DNA of 64,000 nucleotides, taken from assembly GCA_025769875.1 (NCBI GenBank), contig JAGFNK010000105.1, forward strand, positions 1 through 64,000. The letters are read 5' to 3'. The position numbers were made by a program, and so were the translations under genes. Source of the stretch: Russula earlei. Lineage: Eukaryota > Basidiomycota > Agaricomycetes > Russulales > Russulaceae. Of this stretch, positions 45,538 through 56,676 are shown in pieces. Each line of letters starts with the position of its first letter. Positions within the stretch are counted from its first letter, which is position 1. The notes under the pieces are model-generated. The model was not told the DNA's origin. It saw only the letters and a list, made by a program, of their open reading frames with translations, and made no database searches.

Positions 45538-48500
45538 AAGCAAAAATAGTGATGAACAATGAATCCCTAGGAGGAATCTGGTCAATCCTAGCTAAGGAAA
45601 GGAAACCAAGAGACCTCCTACACCACCTTAAGATTCCAAATACAAACCCTCCCCAATTTGAACACTCCTCAAAAAGAATGTCAGAACTGGCACACAATTA
45701 CCACAAAACCCTTCAGAGCGAAGGCCTGGACACACTACCTGACCAAGACAAACAACTCCAAAGGCTAAACAAATTCCTTAATGAGATCCCAGAACACCAG
45801 AAACTAGAAGAGACCACCTTATCCCCTATGACATGCCCTATACAATGATCAGACATAGAACAGGCCCTCAACCTAACAAAAAACAATACCACAACTGGCA
45901 TAGACAGCTGCCTGTATGAACTTTGGAAAGCTCTCCAAGACCACTACAACAATGAGTTGAAAAAAGGCAAAATCAGCTTCAATATACTTAAAACCCTAAC
46001 TACACTCTTTAATGACATCCAATCCCATGACACAGACCCACATGCCAACTTCACTGAGGGATGGATGTGCCCCATCTATAAGAAGAAAGACCCCACCGAC
46101 ATAAGTAACTATTGTCCAATCACCCTACTGAACACTGACTTACTAAAATCCTTGCACTCCAACTAATGGAAACCACCCCCAGGCTGATACATGAGGACCA
46201 AGCTGGGTTTATCCCAAAATGCTCAATCTTTGACCACATCAGACTCGCAAACACAATCATTAACTACATGGAAGTGACCAAATCAGATGGAGTGATAATT
46301 GCTCTGGACCAAGAGAAAGCATATGACAAAATAAAGCACGACTACCTCTGGACCATCATGGAGGCATTACAATTAACACCCCCCTTTATCAAAACTGTTA
46401 AAGCACTATATAGACATGCAACAACACGTGTAGCTATCAATGGGGAACTAAGCACCCCCTACTCAGTCCAAAGAGGAGTTCAACAAGGCGACCTGTTATC
46501 ATGCATGCTATTCAACCTCATGATCAAACCCCTGGCCTGCTGCATCCATGGTGACAACTACCTGCTAGAGCTAAACATCCCAATGATTCCCAATAGCCCA
46601 CAAATTAAACTATTTGCCAATGATACCACCATATACTTGAGTAAAAATGACTGCTTCAATTATATCCAACAAATTCTTAACTACTGGTGCAGCATATCTC
46701 GAAAACTGTAAAATAAATGAATGTGACCAAGCATTCCACAACCAGATCCACATTGCAAAAGACAGAGATGCAGTACAAATCCTAGAGGCATGGATAGGGA
46801 ACAACACCATGGCAATGGCCCCATAGGAACCTATACTAAATAAGTTACAAAAGACCCTAGACTGCTGGAACTGTACACATCCCACTCTACAAGGGAGAGC
46901 GTTGATAGTGCAAGCAGTAGTTGGTGGCTGCACCCAATTCCTAACAAAAGCCCAAGGAATGCCTGAACACATTGAAGAAGCCTTGATCAAGATGATACAT
47001 AACTTCATGTGGAGCGATTACACATACCTGAGAATAGCCCTAGAAACTCTATACAGACCTATACATGAGGGAGGCCTAACCTTCTGGACATCAAAACACG
47101 GAATGAAGCCATTGACGTTACCTGGATTAGACCACACCTGAACTTCTCCAAGACCCAGCCCACATGGGCAAAGATCTCTGACATAATTATAAATGCCACC
47201 GCCCCACCTAATGTTTCCAGATTAGCCCAATTGAACAACTTCCTCCAATCATGGGACCCACCTGGGAGAGGCCCACATGCAGCCCTCCTAAAAAAAGATA
47301 TCACTAGAATGCTCTGAACAGCCAAAAAACATAACACACACATGACCCCACTCCAGATGTCCCCCCAGCTAAGGGCACTACTCCTGGCATGGTACCACCC
47401 CAACATGGACATGCCTCCCATGACCACCAGACCTGCAAAATGCCTCATAACCAACCACTGAGCATGCTCCGTCGCAGACCTAATAAAAATGTCAGCACGA
47501 GCTCAGGAGTGATGCCCAGACACAACTCACCTCAACAACCCTCAATGTCCTTGCCACAACTGCCTTGAGGACAAAAGGAATGGATGCCTCAACCCTCAGG
47601 AATGCATTACAGATGCCCTAAACAGGATTAACAAAATAGCGGACAAGTTTTACCCCCTTGACCCAGGGGACCTACATGACTGCCTATCCCTCACCCCCAC
47701 AAGAAAAGCACAAAACCTTGAAGCTAAAAGAATAATGAAGCCATCTGCTTTGACCCAACCATAACTTGTAAAGAGAATTTGGCCAAGTGCTTCAGAATTT
47801 TCACAGACCCCAATAGAATATCAAACATTCCCACATGACGATACCATACTAGGGGAATACACCTAAGACATCAAGGAATCAGAGTTTATACAGATGGTGC
47901 TTGCTTTAACAATGGGAAAGAGAACACACAATGCAGAAGCGGCAGCTGGTTTGCCCTTGAGGGTGAGCTGCACAGCAAATGCAATGCCACCATACAAATC
48001 CCTGGACTGACCCAATCCAACCAAGTAGGGGAAATCGCAGCCATGATATTAGCAGCTGAATCAATCCCTAAATTCTGGCCCCTAACAATACTAACCAACT
48101 CAAAATATGTGATAGAGGGACTCACATCTCTCCTGCCAGACTGGGAGGACAAAGGCTGGATAGGAGTTGCAAATGCCAACTTCTTCAAAAGAGCTGCATA
48201 CACGCTCCGGTCCTGCGTTGCCATGACAGACCTTGTATGGGTCAAAGGACACAAAGGTAACCCAGGAAATAAGTAAAGCAACCGTTTAGCTAAGGCAGGA
48301 GCCCTGAAACAAGAAACAGATATCCTCAACCTAAACATCCTGAAGGATTTCGACTTGAATGGAGCAAAACTGGCAACCATCTCACAAGCAACAGCCTACC
48401 AGGGAATTAGGGAATGGAAAAAGATCACACCCCAACAATCAATGCTGACAAACCTACAATCCGCCAAAACAGCCATTGCCAAATACAGTGGTTCCCCTGA

Positions 48501-48830
48501 AACCGACCCCACCATTTGGAAATCCATAAGGAAGCACTCCATAAGAATAAAAGTTCAACAATTCCTATATAACACCATGCACACAACCCAGAGAATAGGA
48601 CCCTACTGGAGAAACATCCCAAACTACGAGGTCTGAGAGTACTGCATGACATGCAACATAACAGAATCGATGGAACATATCCTCATGCACTGCAATGCCA
48701 GCCCAACATCCACTGTCTGGATGCTTGCAAACAAACTCTGGCCACATGATCCAGAACACTGGCCAACCATCAATCTAGGCACTATCCTGGGTTGCAGATG
48801 CCTGTCCCCCCCAATCCATCAGGAAAAACC
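45538..48830 (+). pseudogene. LINE ORF2, reverse transcriptase, RNase H and C-terminal zinc motif
   Basis: Continuation of ORF2 after the copia element. RT blocks: EGWMCPIYKKKDPTDISNYCPITLLN (Arg to Cys in the usual NYRPI), GVIIALDQEKAYDKI near 46300, RGVQQGDLLSCMLFNL, and KLFANDTTIYL near 46610. There the catalytic FADD reads FAND. RNase H starts at about 47880 (VYTDGACFNNG), with GEIAAMILAAE and LTNSKYV, where the second catalytic Asp is Asn. The C-terminal motif C-x2-C-x7-H-x4-C lies near 48640-48690. In-frame stops at 45846 (TGA for an expected Trp), 46824 and 48635 (TGA for an expected Arg). The 3' end is lost after ...ILGCRCLSPP. Confidence 0.88.
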
Positions 48831-49815
48831 AGTCCGGTCCGTAGACACCACTTAATTCTGTAGACACCATAGACACCATAGCACAACAACATACTATGTA
48901 GTGCTCTATAGCATCGTAGTAAGTCTATATTGCTCAATGTAGTTCCAGTAGTTGATGACTATACTTATGTAGGCACAGTAGATTAAACCGAGTCTACATA
49001 TCACTATGTAGGACGATCAAAATTATGGTTGACTATGGAGATAATCAGTTTGTTACATTGCTCTATGGAGACGATCATTTTGTTACATTGCTCTATAGAG
49101 ACGATCATTTTGTTACATTGCTCTATGGAGACACTCAGTTCGCTACATTGCTCTACAGAGACAGTTGGTTTTTATATTGCACTATGTATCTTACTGATGT
49201 AAGGCGTGTTGTGAGTCCGCTGGCCCGGAAACTGACGTGACTCATATCAGCACCTTGCACCTCCCGCGCTTCAAGTTCCCTTGCTCTCGCTCTCGCCTCA
49301 CCCCTTCTTTCCTCCCCACCAACTATCGCCACTCCTTTCCCCTCTTTCTCCTTCCATCTCGTGCTCCCCTTTCGACGTCATCCCCTCACGTCGCCCACTC
49401 TACGCCCAGGAACGGCAACAATGGCTCAGTTCGATCACGTCTGACGTCACTTGCCTTGCTGCTCAACACCTCCCCTGTTGGTCTTGGAGTCGGAGCTCAG
49501 CTCCTCCAAGCATCGACCTACAGCACAACATCATCGCCATTTGCCCGCATCTCACCCTCCTTTGTTCTCATCCATCCCCTCTGCCACTAGTCTCCTCCAC
49601 CTGCGACACTCTTTCCCTTCCCCTCATCATTATGCTCTCGCCCCTCATCGAACCCCTTTCATCGGATTCTCACTCCTCTGCAAAATGCTATGAATCATTC
49701 TCCTCACCCCCCCCTCGTGTCTATGCATGGACCAGTATGACGTGTTCGTCTTCATCATCACCGCTCTACCCAAGGGCTCGCTGCCCACTGCGCCTCGCCC
49801 TGTTGTCATTGTCGC
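48831..49815. other. unassigned stretch between LINE and gypsy element
   Basis: Starts with AGACACC repeats and CTATGTAG-type motifs, then the 30-bp minisatellite, then a pyrimidine-rich, CpG-containing part (49240-49815) with open frames but no recognisable protein. It may be the far end of the Plavaka element (see findings). Confidence 0.4.
49033..49182 (+). repeat. 30-bp minisatellite, five units
   Basis: Units start at 49033, 49063, 49093, 49123 and 49153, consensus CTATGGAGACGATCATTTTG plus TTACATTGCT. The fifth unit is degenerate. It is in frame for a ten-residue repeat (LLYGDDHFVT), but no start or gene context supports coding. Confidence 0.85.
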
Positions 49816-50308
49816 TGTCACCAACTGGGGGCGGTGTCGCTGACAAATCGGTTCACGCGCGAGACGAGCGCAGCGAGTCGAGCGAGACACTAAGTCTTCG
49901 CGAATTTCGGGGATCTTGGAGACGATATTGCCGAGGCAAATATGTTCCACAGAGAAGGGAAACTGCGAATAAGTCTTCGCGTTGAGAAGGCTTATGAGTA
50001 GGAGAAGTTTCAGACGAAGTGCTTGATGTCTTGCAAGCCTACAAGTCCTGAAGTTCGAAATCCAGTGATATTTCACAGGAGAACAAGCTTAGAGCTTGTT
50101 CTCTCTTACAGGCAGGTTTATATAGACAATGTATACTATATCAAATAGTAGACACAAGGTAAAGGTGAGGCAATCGAGACTAGAACACGCTGGAAGGTGT
50201 TGGTACGTGCGAGGCTAAGTGAGTCATGAAACACGCGGGAATCGTAAGGTCTGTCCGGGTAGGCTTGTCCGGTTGCCGGTCCGGTCCGAAGAGCCGGTTC
50301 TTGTGACA
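49816..50308 (-). repeat. 3' LTR of gypsy element
   Basis: 493 bp, TGTCACCAAC...CTTGTGACA on the plus strand. Minus-strand TATA box TATATAAACC near 50115. Confidence 0.95.
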
Positions 50309-50327
50309 TCACCCCCTTGTTAAGGTC

Positions 50328-51577
50328 CTAAGCGGCATAAGGGAGTATGGTCGATTGACAGCGATGAGTGTGGAAGTGGAGTTGGTCACGAGGGACTCGG
50401 CATATTTTATCGGTTTTGCATCGTCGATGTGGGTTCCTGCAACGATCAGCTATGTGTCCGTGACGATTGCAGAGGATGCAGATGGCGATTTTGGGACACT
50501 CGAACGTATCGTGTCCTCCGTCATGACACCAGGCGCACTTGTCCGAAAGTCGAGGGAGGAATTGATACCATGGGTCTAGTAGAGCTTCTTTAGCGTCCTT
50601 ATGCTCTTGGTCAGTAAGCTGAGGCATAGTTCCGAACAAGACCCGTGGTTCAAGACGAATTTTGGCGTTAGCCCTGGCGAGTTTAATCTCCGAGTCCCTT
50701 ACTTCCCATACCATGTCGTGGTATCTTTCGCGAGCGGTAACGAGACTGTTTGCCATCTGTCGTACTTTCTTTATGGCGAATCGATATCGCCGCACTTCTG
50801 CTTCTAGGGACAGGTCCTGTTCGAACCTAAGTGGCCTCGTCTATGGCTTTAGTGTGTCTGAGGCCTTCTTTGAACAGGAAGGCGTCTTTTTGAGTAAGGA
50901 GGGGGCGAGGGTAAGGGTCAGCTCGAGCTCGAATGGGAATGCGATGAGTGGGACATCCGGGACCGTAGGTGGCTAGTAGGGAAGGGAAGCCATGTGTTAG
51001 GTCGGGGAGAACGAAGCGAGGGGGGAGCGTGTCGTCTTCATTGCCTGGGTCTGGGATTAGTAGGTCTAGTCCAAGATCTCCTTCTTCCCAGCCTTCTCCG
51101 AGTTCTTCTAGTTCTGTAGGCTGAGCGCGATTGGTGGGTGGTTCGTAGATGGGGGGAGGAGTTCTTTCGCGATCTGTTGGGGCGAAATTTTCGTCGAGTA
51201 GAACAATGTTTTCGACTTCTTGGTCAGTAGGTGTGGTGGTACGAGGGGGGAATGGGAATAGGGTCAGGTGAGGGGGAGCGGACGTGATAAGAGGGGCTGC
51301 GGGTCCTGACGGGCGAGTTGACTCCTCGAGTAGGGGATTGATTACCGAAGGCTCTCAGTATGGTGGTGAGGGAATCGTCTTCCCACAGTTCGCGTGCTTG
51401 TACGATCATCGCAGCATGTTGTGCTGCACGTCGGATGAGTATTCTGGTGTTAATGGTCACCGCCGTCGAGGGGGATGGTTCTCTAGACAGCGGTAGGTGG
51501 ATGAGTGCAGGGGAGTAAGGTGGAGTAGGTACGAGGGTAGCAGTGGAGGCAGTGGGGGAGTTCTGGGTGGAAGACAT
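50328..51577 (-). pseudogene. extra gypsy ORF with double zinc knuckle
   Basis: Placed between the integrase/chromodomain and the 3' LTR, the position an env gene would have. The ATG at 51577 starts MSSTQNSPTAS and a Pro/Ser-rich region with VTINTRILIRRAAQHAAMIVQ. Further frames (51224 down to about 50800) keep an acidic, Pro-rich stretch. The last frame (50795-50328) ends with two adjacent CCHC knuckles, KCAWCHDGGHDTFEC and CILCNRHGHIADRC, then a Cys/His/Arg-rich tail. There is no signal peptide or membrane helix, so it is not an envelope protein. Nucleic-acid binding is the reasonable inference. Similar downstream ORFs occur in other Agaricomycete gypsy elements (from memory). Frame breaks make this copy doubtful as a working gene. 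Confidence 0.65.
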
Positions 51578-51649
51578 GTTCGTTGTTGGGGGGTAGAGCG
51601 GTGAGGGGTAGTCGTTTGTAGGCGGTGTTTTTATATCTGGGGTCGTCCA

Positions 51650-52631
51650 GCCGAAGCGGAGTAATATTCCGTTAGAAGTTTTGGGGCATTGAGGTCGTGA
51701 TGGTCGACCCATGAATCATCTGACGTGGGGTACCCTTTCCAATGTACGAGGTATTGAAGTTTACGTGTTCGTCCGAATCTTCTTGTGTCTAGAATCGCCT
51801 CGATTTCATATTCTTCCTCGTTTTCGACGGTTGGTGGAGGTCGTGTAAACTGGCGTGCCGTATTCTTCCGTCTCCTTATAAGGGAGGAGTAAGTTGACGT
51901 GGAAGACGTTGTGTATCTTCATTGACGGTGGAAGTTGTAATTGATATGCGACTTTGGAAATTCTTTTTGTGATAGGAAATGGGCCGTATCTCTTAGGCAT
52001 CAACTTGCGTGTTCCTCGTGTTTTGAGGTTTTTTGCTTCTAGCCATACGAGGGTTCCTTCTTCCATTTCTTTGATGTCGGGTTTCAGGGGTTGTTGTTTA
52101 CGTTCAAGGAGTTGTTGGGCGTCTTGTCTTGCTTCTTCTAGTTGTTTTAGGCGGTTGGTGGACGAGGGCACGTTGTTGTCTTCTAGATTGATGTTGATCT
52201 GGGGTTTGAATCCCATGAGGAGTTCGTGTGGTGACTTTCGTAATGTCTCGTGTTTCCAAGAGTTGTGTGCGTATTCTGCTAAAGGGAGCATTTTTGCCCA
52301 GGAATGTGGGTGAGTCGTGGTCCAGGGTCTTAGGTATTGTTCTAGCCATGCGTTCATCCTTTCTGTTTGTCCGTCAGTTTGGGGGTGGAATGCGGTGGAC
52401 ATGTTTTGTTTGATGCCTAGGTTTTTACATAAGGCTTTAGAGAAGTTTGATGCGAATCGAGGGTCTCTGTCGGAGATGATTCTTTTGGGAACGCCGAACC
52501 AGGGCACGAGGTGTTTCAGATACTCGTGTGCAACGCCTGTTCCATCGATCGTTTTGTTGCAAGGGATGAACTTTTGTTGCTTTGGAGCATCCTTGGTCGA
52601 CTATAGTAAGAACGCTGTCAAATCCTTCTGA
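51650..52631 (-). pseudogene. gypsy integrase core and chromodomain
   Basis: Minus-strand frames from about 52630. They hold integrase core pieces VPKRIISDRDPRFASNF and TAFHPQTDGQTERMN (catalytic Asp and Glu), a linker, then RYGPFPITKRI and HNVFHVNLLLPY. The chromodomain YLVHWKGYPTSDDSWVDHH lies near 51700-51760. A chromodomain at this place defines chromoviruses and guides integration to modified histones (established knowledge). A frame break near 52500 separates the first core Asp region. Confidence 0.85.
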
Positions 52632-53845
52632 TTTGGGCAGGGTCGGTGATGAGGTCCATTGATACGTATTGAAAGGGGCCTTGTTCAACGTGTGTGTCGA
52701 GTGGAAAAGTCGTGGCTTTCTTTCTGGGTATATTGGTTTTAGACTCTTGGCATTTGGCGCAACCTTTGACGTATTGTTCCACGAATTGCCGTAGTCTAGG
52801 TCCTTCGTAATGTTGTTTGACTAAATCCCAGGTGTTGGCTATTCCTGGGTGTCCTGCGAAGGGGGTATCGTGGAATTGTCTTAGGATCTCTCGTCGTTTG
52901 TCAGGTTTGTCTGGTAGGTAGGTTTTTCTTGCGAAGGTTTCAGGTGGTAATAAAATGGTCTTTTGTTCTCCTACCCCCTTGTTAAGGTCTTTGCGACGAG
53001 AGAGCGTGTCGGCAATAGTGTGTGTGTGTCCCGGGACATGTTCCATGGTAAAGTTGAAGTCTTGCATGTATTGCATCCATCTGGCTTGTTCGTCCTGTTA
53101 GTTTCTGTGGTTCTTTGAAGTAAGTAAGGTTTTTGTGGTCTGTTCTTATTCTGACCGGTTTGTCGGCTCCTAGGAAAAATGGTCGTCCACTTTTTAGTCC
53201 AAAGATTACTGCTGCTAGTTCTTTGTCATGAGCATCGTAGTTTCTTTCCGCGTCTAGCAGTGTCCTGGAATAGTATGCAATTGGGTGTAAACCGTCTTCA
53301 TATTCTTGGGATATGACTGCTCCTATAGCGAATCCTGACGCGTCCGTGTCTAGAATGAATTGTTTCGTCCAGTCTGGAGTACGAAGTACTGGATAGGATA
53401 CGCAAGTTTCTTTTAGGATTTGAAAGGCTTGGTCTTCCCTTGTCGTCCATTCCCATTGCTTGTTCTTCTTTGTTAAGTCGTTTAGCGGCCTTGCTTTTAT
53501 GGAGAAGTTAGGTATAAAATTTCGATAAAAGTTACAGAATCCTAGGAAACTTCTGACTTCTTTTAGTGTTGACGGGGTAGGCCAGTCTTTAATTCCTTTG
53601 ACTTTGACGGGGTCCATGGTTATTTTTCCTTCTCCTATAATTACTCCAAGATATTCTACCTTTTTCTTGTGGAATTGACATTTTTCCGGTTTGAGATAGA
53701 GATCGTGTTGTTTCAACTTAGACAGTATATGGTTGACTTTAAGTGTATGTTCTATTTCATCGTTCTGTGTAGCGATGATAATGTCGTCCATATAGATTTT
53801 TAACCATCCTTGTGCGAGTTCTTCTTGAAAAATGTCGTCCATCAT
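52618..53845 (-). pseudogene. gypsy reverse transcriptase (second half), RNase H and integrase zinc domain
   Basis: The frame 53845-52982 begins just before the RT active site YMDDIIIAT, passes HLLSKL-type thumb sequence (LKPEKCQFHKKKVEYLG), and enters RNase H with FILDTDASGFAIGAVIS and AERNYDAHDKELAAVI. The next frame (53076-52618) gives HVPGHTHTIADTLSR, then the integrase H-H-C-C domain (AGHPGIANTW, CAKCQESKTNI) and VSMDLIT, the start of the core. Catalytic residues are intact. Each domain is in a shifted frame relative to the next. Confidence 0.88.
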
Positions 53846-54010
53846 AGTCTGAAAGGTAGCCGGAGGAGTTGGTCAGTCCAAAGAACATCACTGTAGGTTC
53901 GAATAGCCCGTCGCTAGTTTTGAAGGCTGCTTTCCATTCGTCTCCTTCCTTGATCCGAATGTTGTTGTAGCCCCATCTAACGTCAAATTTAGTGAAAAGT
54001 TCCTTTCCAG

Positions 54011-54937
54011 CTAAAGCAGTGGATGAGTTCTGGGATTAGGGGGAGAGGATATACATTTGGTATTGAAATTTCTGTAGTCTTGCACTGGTCGAAATTTACC
54101 GTCTTTCTTTTTTATGAGAAAGAATCCACTGGCGTAGGGTGAGTTGGATCTTCTTATTCGTTTAAGTCGTAGATTTTGTTCAAGAAATTTTCCTTGTTCC
54201 TCTTTTTCCTTGGGTGAAAGGGGATATACTCTGCAGTTGATTGTTGTCGGGGCGTCTGGTTTCAGATCGATGGCGTGATCCCATTTTCTTGGTCCTGGAA
54301 ATCTTTCTGACTCTTGTTCCATGAATACTGGTCTGTATTGGTGGTATTGGTGAGGAACTATTTCCTGCCAGGTTTTTGGTTTATCCGTGATCTGTGATTC
54401 TGCCAGTTGTTGCGCTATGGTGGTTTTTCGTATTTGAGTTTGGAGCCATAGTTCATCTCCTTCTTCCCAGTCCGTTAATGTTTTGATCCATGCTGGAGTC
54501 TCTTGGTTTCCTTTGAGAGTGACCCTTCCCATAACGGTTCCTTTGGACCAATTTATTCTTGGGTTGGTCGATTCTAGGAACGGATATCCCAAGATAATAT
54601 CATCTTGACCTATATCTGCGACTAGGAATTGATGTGTATGTTTTTGTCCTAGTAACTTCAGTTCTAGTTGGACAGCTTGGGTGACCTTTCCTGAGCGATT
54701 GAGCGTTCCATCAACGTTCTTGACATTCCTGGCTGGGGTTATTTTTCGTGTTTGTAGGTGTAGTTCTTCTGTCAGTTTGGGTGATATAAAGCATTCAGTG
54801 GCTCCGCTGTCTATCAGAGCTTTCTTTTCGGCTTTGTTCGATCCAATGTAAATAGTAGTCATCACTGATATTGACTTTCTTTGAGTTTTGTACATGGAAT
54901 CGATACCTAAAGCTCGAGCAATCGCCGTTATGCTCAA
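54011..54937 (-). pseudogene. gypsy protease and first half of reverse transcriptase
   Basis: The frame is open from 54937, overlapping the gag stop (54936-54934) in the -1 frame with no ATG at the overlap, which suggests a programmed frameshift in the parent element (inference). It carries the retropepsin motif ALIDSGATECFIS and its hydrophobic partner DDIILGYPFLE, then RT blocks FPGPRKWDHAIDL, RVYPLSPKEKEE, SPYASGFFLIKKKDGKFRPVQDYR. The frame breaks near 54030; the missing piece of about 55 codons lies out of frame before 53845. Confidence 0.87.
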
Positions 54938-56601
54938 GCATCCGAAAAATCCTGCTCTTTATCTTCATCATCTCCCATCAGGGCCTTAATGAAAGCCTCC
55001 CTTTCTACCAGAGAAAGTGCCTTTGCTGCTTTCGCGAGTTTATCGGTGGCATTTTCTTCGATCACCTGTACAGTGGAAGATTCGGACGTGATGTTGGTCG
55101 TATCGGCGGTGCGCACACGAGTCGTTTCGCACTTTGGTTTCGTGGGGCAGTTGCGAGCCAGGTGTCCTCGAAGAGAGCAGTGAAAACATCTCCCTTCTTC
55201 TCGGTGTTTTTGCTTCTCGGCCTCGGTGATTGCTTTGCGAGCGGCGCCCGCGCTGGTGTCCATCGCGTTTGGGTCGCGTGGTGGGAGGCGTGTGCGCGGC
55301 GCGGTGGCGTTGTTGGTGGTATTGCCGCGCGTGCCCCAATTCGAAAGGCAAGCCCAAGGGCGATTAGTGCTCGAGTTGGTGTTTCTATTGTGGGTGTTAG
55401 CATGATCGGTTAGGACCGCTCGTCGGCGCATCCAGACGCGGTGTTGCTTCTGCGCTGTGCTGATCCAGTCGTTGAAGGAGGTCGGATCTTCAAAGTTGAT
55501 GCAAGCTTCAACCAGTGGTTTAGGAAGGCCGCATGCGAATAAACGCATGACGGTTGGGTCGTTCGTGAAGAGTCCTGCGCATTTTGCAAGGACCTGGAAG
55601 GCTGAAATGTAGCCATCTAGATTATTGTCTTTCATCTTCAATTCTCGGAGTTGATCTTGCGCGCATTCGCGTTCCGCATAGTCGACGAATGCGTGTTTAA
55701 ATTTCTGTTGCATGGCTTGCCAGGGATTGAGACCAAAGGGGAGTTCTTCGGGATCGTCAATGACTTCTTGTAGCCATTCATCCATGGTTTCGACCCAGCC
55801 TTCGACGTCCGGCCCTTCGAGGAGCGACAGGAAGTACGCGCATTTCTTGATGGGGTCGCGTGCGATTTTACTGTCGTGATTTAAGGTCATAAACCTGTGA
55901 AAAGCGGTTAGGAAGATGTGGGTGCGGGCCCTGTTGCCGTTAAAGGCTTTCGGAGGAATGCCTTCGAGTTTTCCGTTGTCGGAGGGGCGTATGTCGCGGC
56001 CATAGTTGGCGTTCGTGTCGTAGTCGTCGGGGTCGGGGCTTGGGGGTCGTCTTCCGCATCCTCCGAAGCCTTGGAATTGGCTGGGTCGGGGAAAGGTTCG
56101 TGTCGTACCGGACGACGCGAGTTGCTGGGGAATGGGTGCGTCCGGTTCGTCGTCGGTGACGTGGACTTGAGTTGTCGTGGGGGGTTCTTGTTCCATCGCT
56201 TCCGCGGGTGCTGGGGTTGGAGCTCGAGAGTGTGGTACTGGTGTTCCTGAGGCAACCAGTGCTTCCATATCCAGTCCTGGAAGAGGATCAAATGTCAGTT
56301 CGAAAATCGGGCGTGCAACGCGCACGGCCGCGAAGTAGTCTTCGCGCCGCTCGATTTCGAACCACACTCCATAGAGTGTTGCGAGGGCTACTTTCGCTTG
56401 TTTATAGGGTGCAAAGAACCCGGTCCAGGGAGTAGAGTCTGTCCCAAGTTGTAAGAATAGAGTGTTCTTTCTGAATTGCTCTGGAACTAAAGCAATGTCG
56501 GCATCCAGGGGTATTCTGAATGGGAGTCTGAGTTTTGCTAATCCTTGTTCAGAAGGCTTTCCTTGGCCTTTGTATCTCCAATCTCTGGCCATAGAGGTCA
56601 T
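54934..56601 (-). CDS. gypsy gag polyprotein
   Basis: A single 555-codon frame with ATG at 56601. The first 100 residues are conserved among basidiomycete gypsy elements. A Pro-rich hinge (about 120-220) follows, then the capsid-like domain with FNGNRARTHIFLTAFHRFM near residue 220, a YFLSLLEG block and WQAMQQKFKHAFVD. Near residue 490 is the zinc knuckle CFHCSLRGHLARNC. It would form virus-like particles in the cytoplasm and package the RNA. It is intact by reading frame, so it may still be expressed from the LTR promoter although pol is broken. Confidence 0.9.
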   Translation of the reverse strand: MTSMARDWRYKGQGKPSEQGLAKLRLPFRIPLDADIALVPEQFRKNTLFLQLGTDSTPWTGFFAPYKQAKVALATLYGVWFEIERREDYFAAVRVARPIFELTFDPLPGLDMEALVASGTPVPHSRAPTPAPAEAMEQEPPTTTQVHVTDDEPDAPIPQQLASSGTTRTFPRPSQFQGFGGCGRRPPSPDPDDYDTNANYGRDIRPSDNGKLEGIPPKAFNGNRARTHIFLTAFHRFMTLNHDSKIARDPIKKCAYFLSLLEGPDVEGWVETMDEWLQEVIDDPEELPFGLNPWQAMQQKFKHAFVDYAERECAQDQLRELKMKDNNLDGYISAFQVLAKCAGLFTNDPTVMRLFACGLPKPLVEACINFEDPTSFNDWISTAQKQHRVWMRRRAVLTDHANTHNRNTNSSTNRPWACLSNWGTRGNTTNNATAPRTRLPPRDPNAMDTSAGAARKAITEAEKQKHREEGRCFHCSLRGHLARNCPTKPKCETTRVRTADTTNITSESSTVQVIEENATDKLAKAAKALSLVEREAFIKALMGDDEDKEQDFSDA

Positions 56602-56676
56602 GTTGAAGGAAATCGGTATATTCTTTGTGTGGGCGTGTGGTTCGGGGTCGAGGGTTCAGAGGGAAGCTTGTTCTAA

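Larger units (their letters stand above)
25615..48830 (+). mobile_element. large LINE (non-LTR retrotransposon) split by nested insertions
   Basis: One LINE of two reading frames, recognisable in pieces at 25615-26331, 27293-27330, 27923-28035, 29537-29971, 33379-35610, 40651-40857 and 45533-about 48830. Between them lie four solo LTRs, two long-TIR elements and one copia element. Each LTR-type insertion is bounded by its own target duplication, and removing it rejoins the LINE frame. ORF1 ends in a CCHC zinc finger. ORF2 has endonuclease, reverse transcriptase, RNase H and the C-terminal zinc motif, the layout of fungal Tad1-group elements. The 3' end is missing in this window. The 5' edge, right after the smaller LINE copy, is not certain. 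Confidence 0.85.

Noticed and set aside
50328..51577. Calling the extra gypsy ORF an envelope gene
   Set aside because: No signal peptide, membrane helix or cleavage site; instead it has zinc knuckles.
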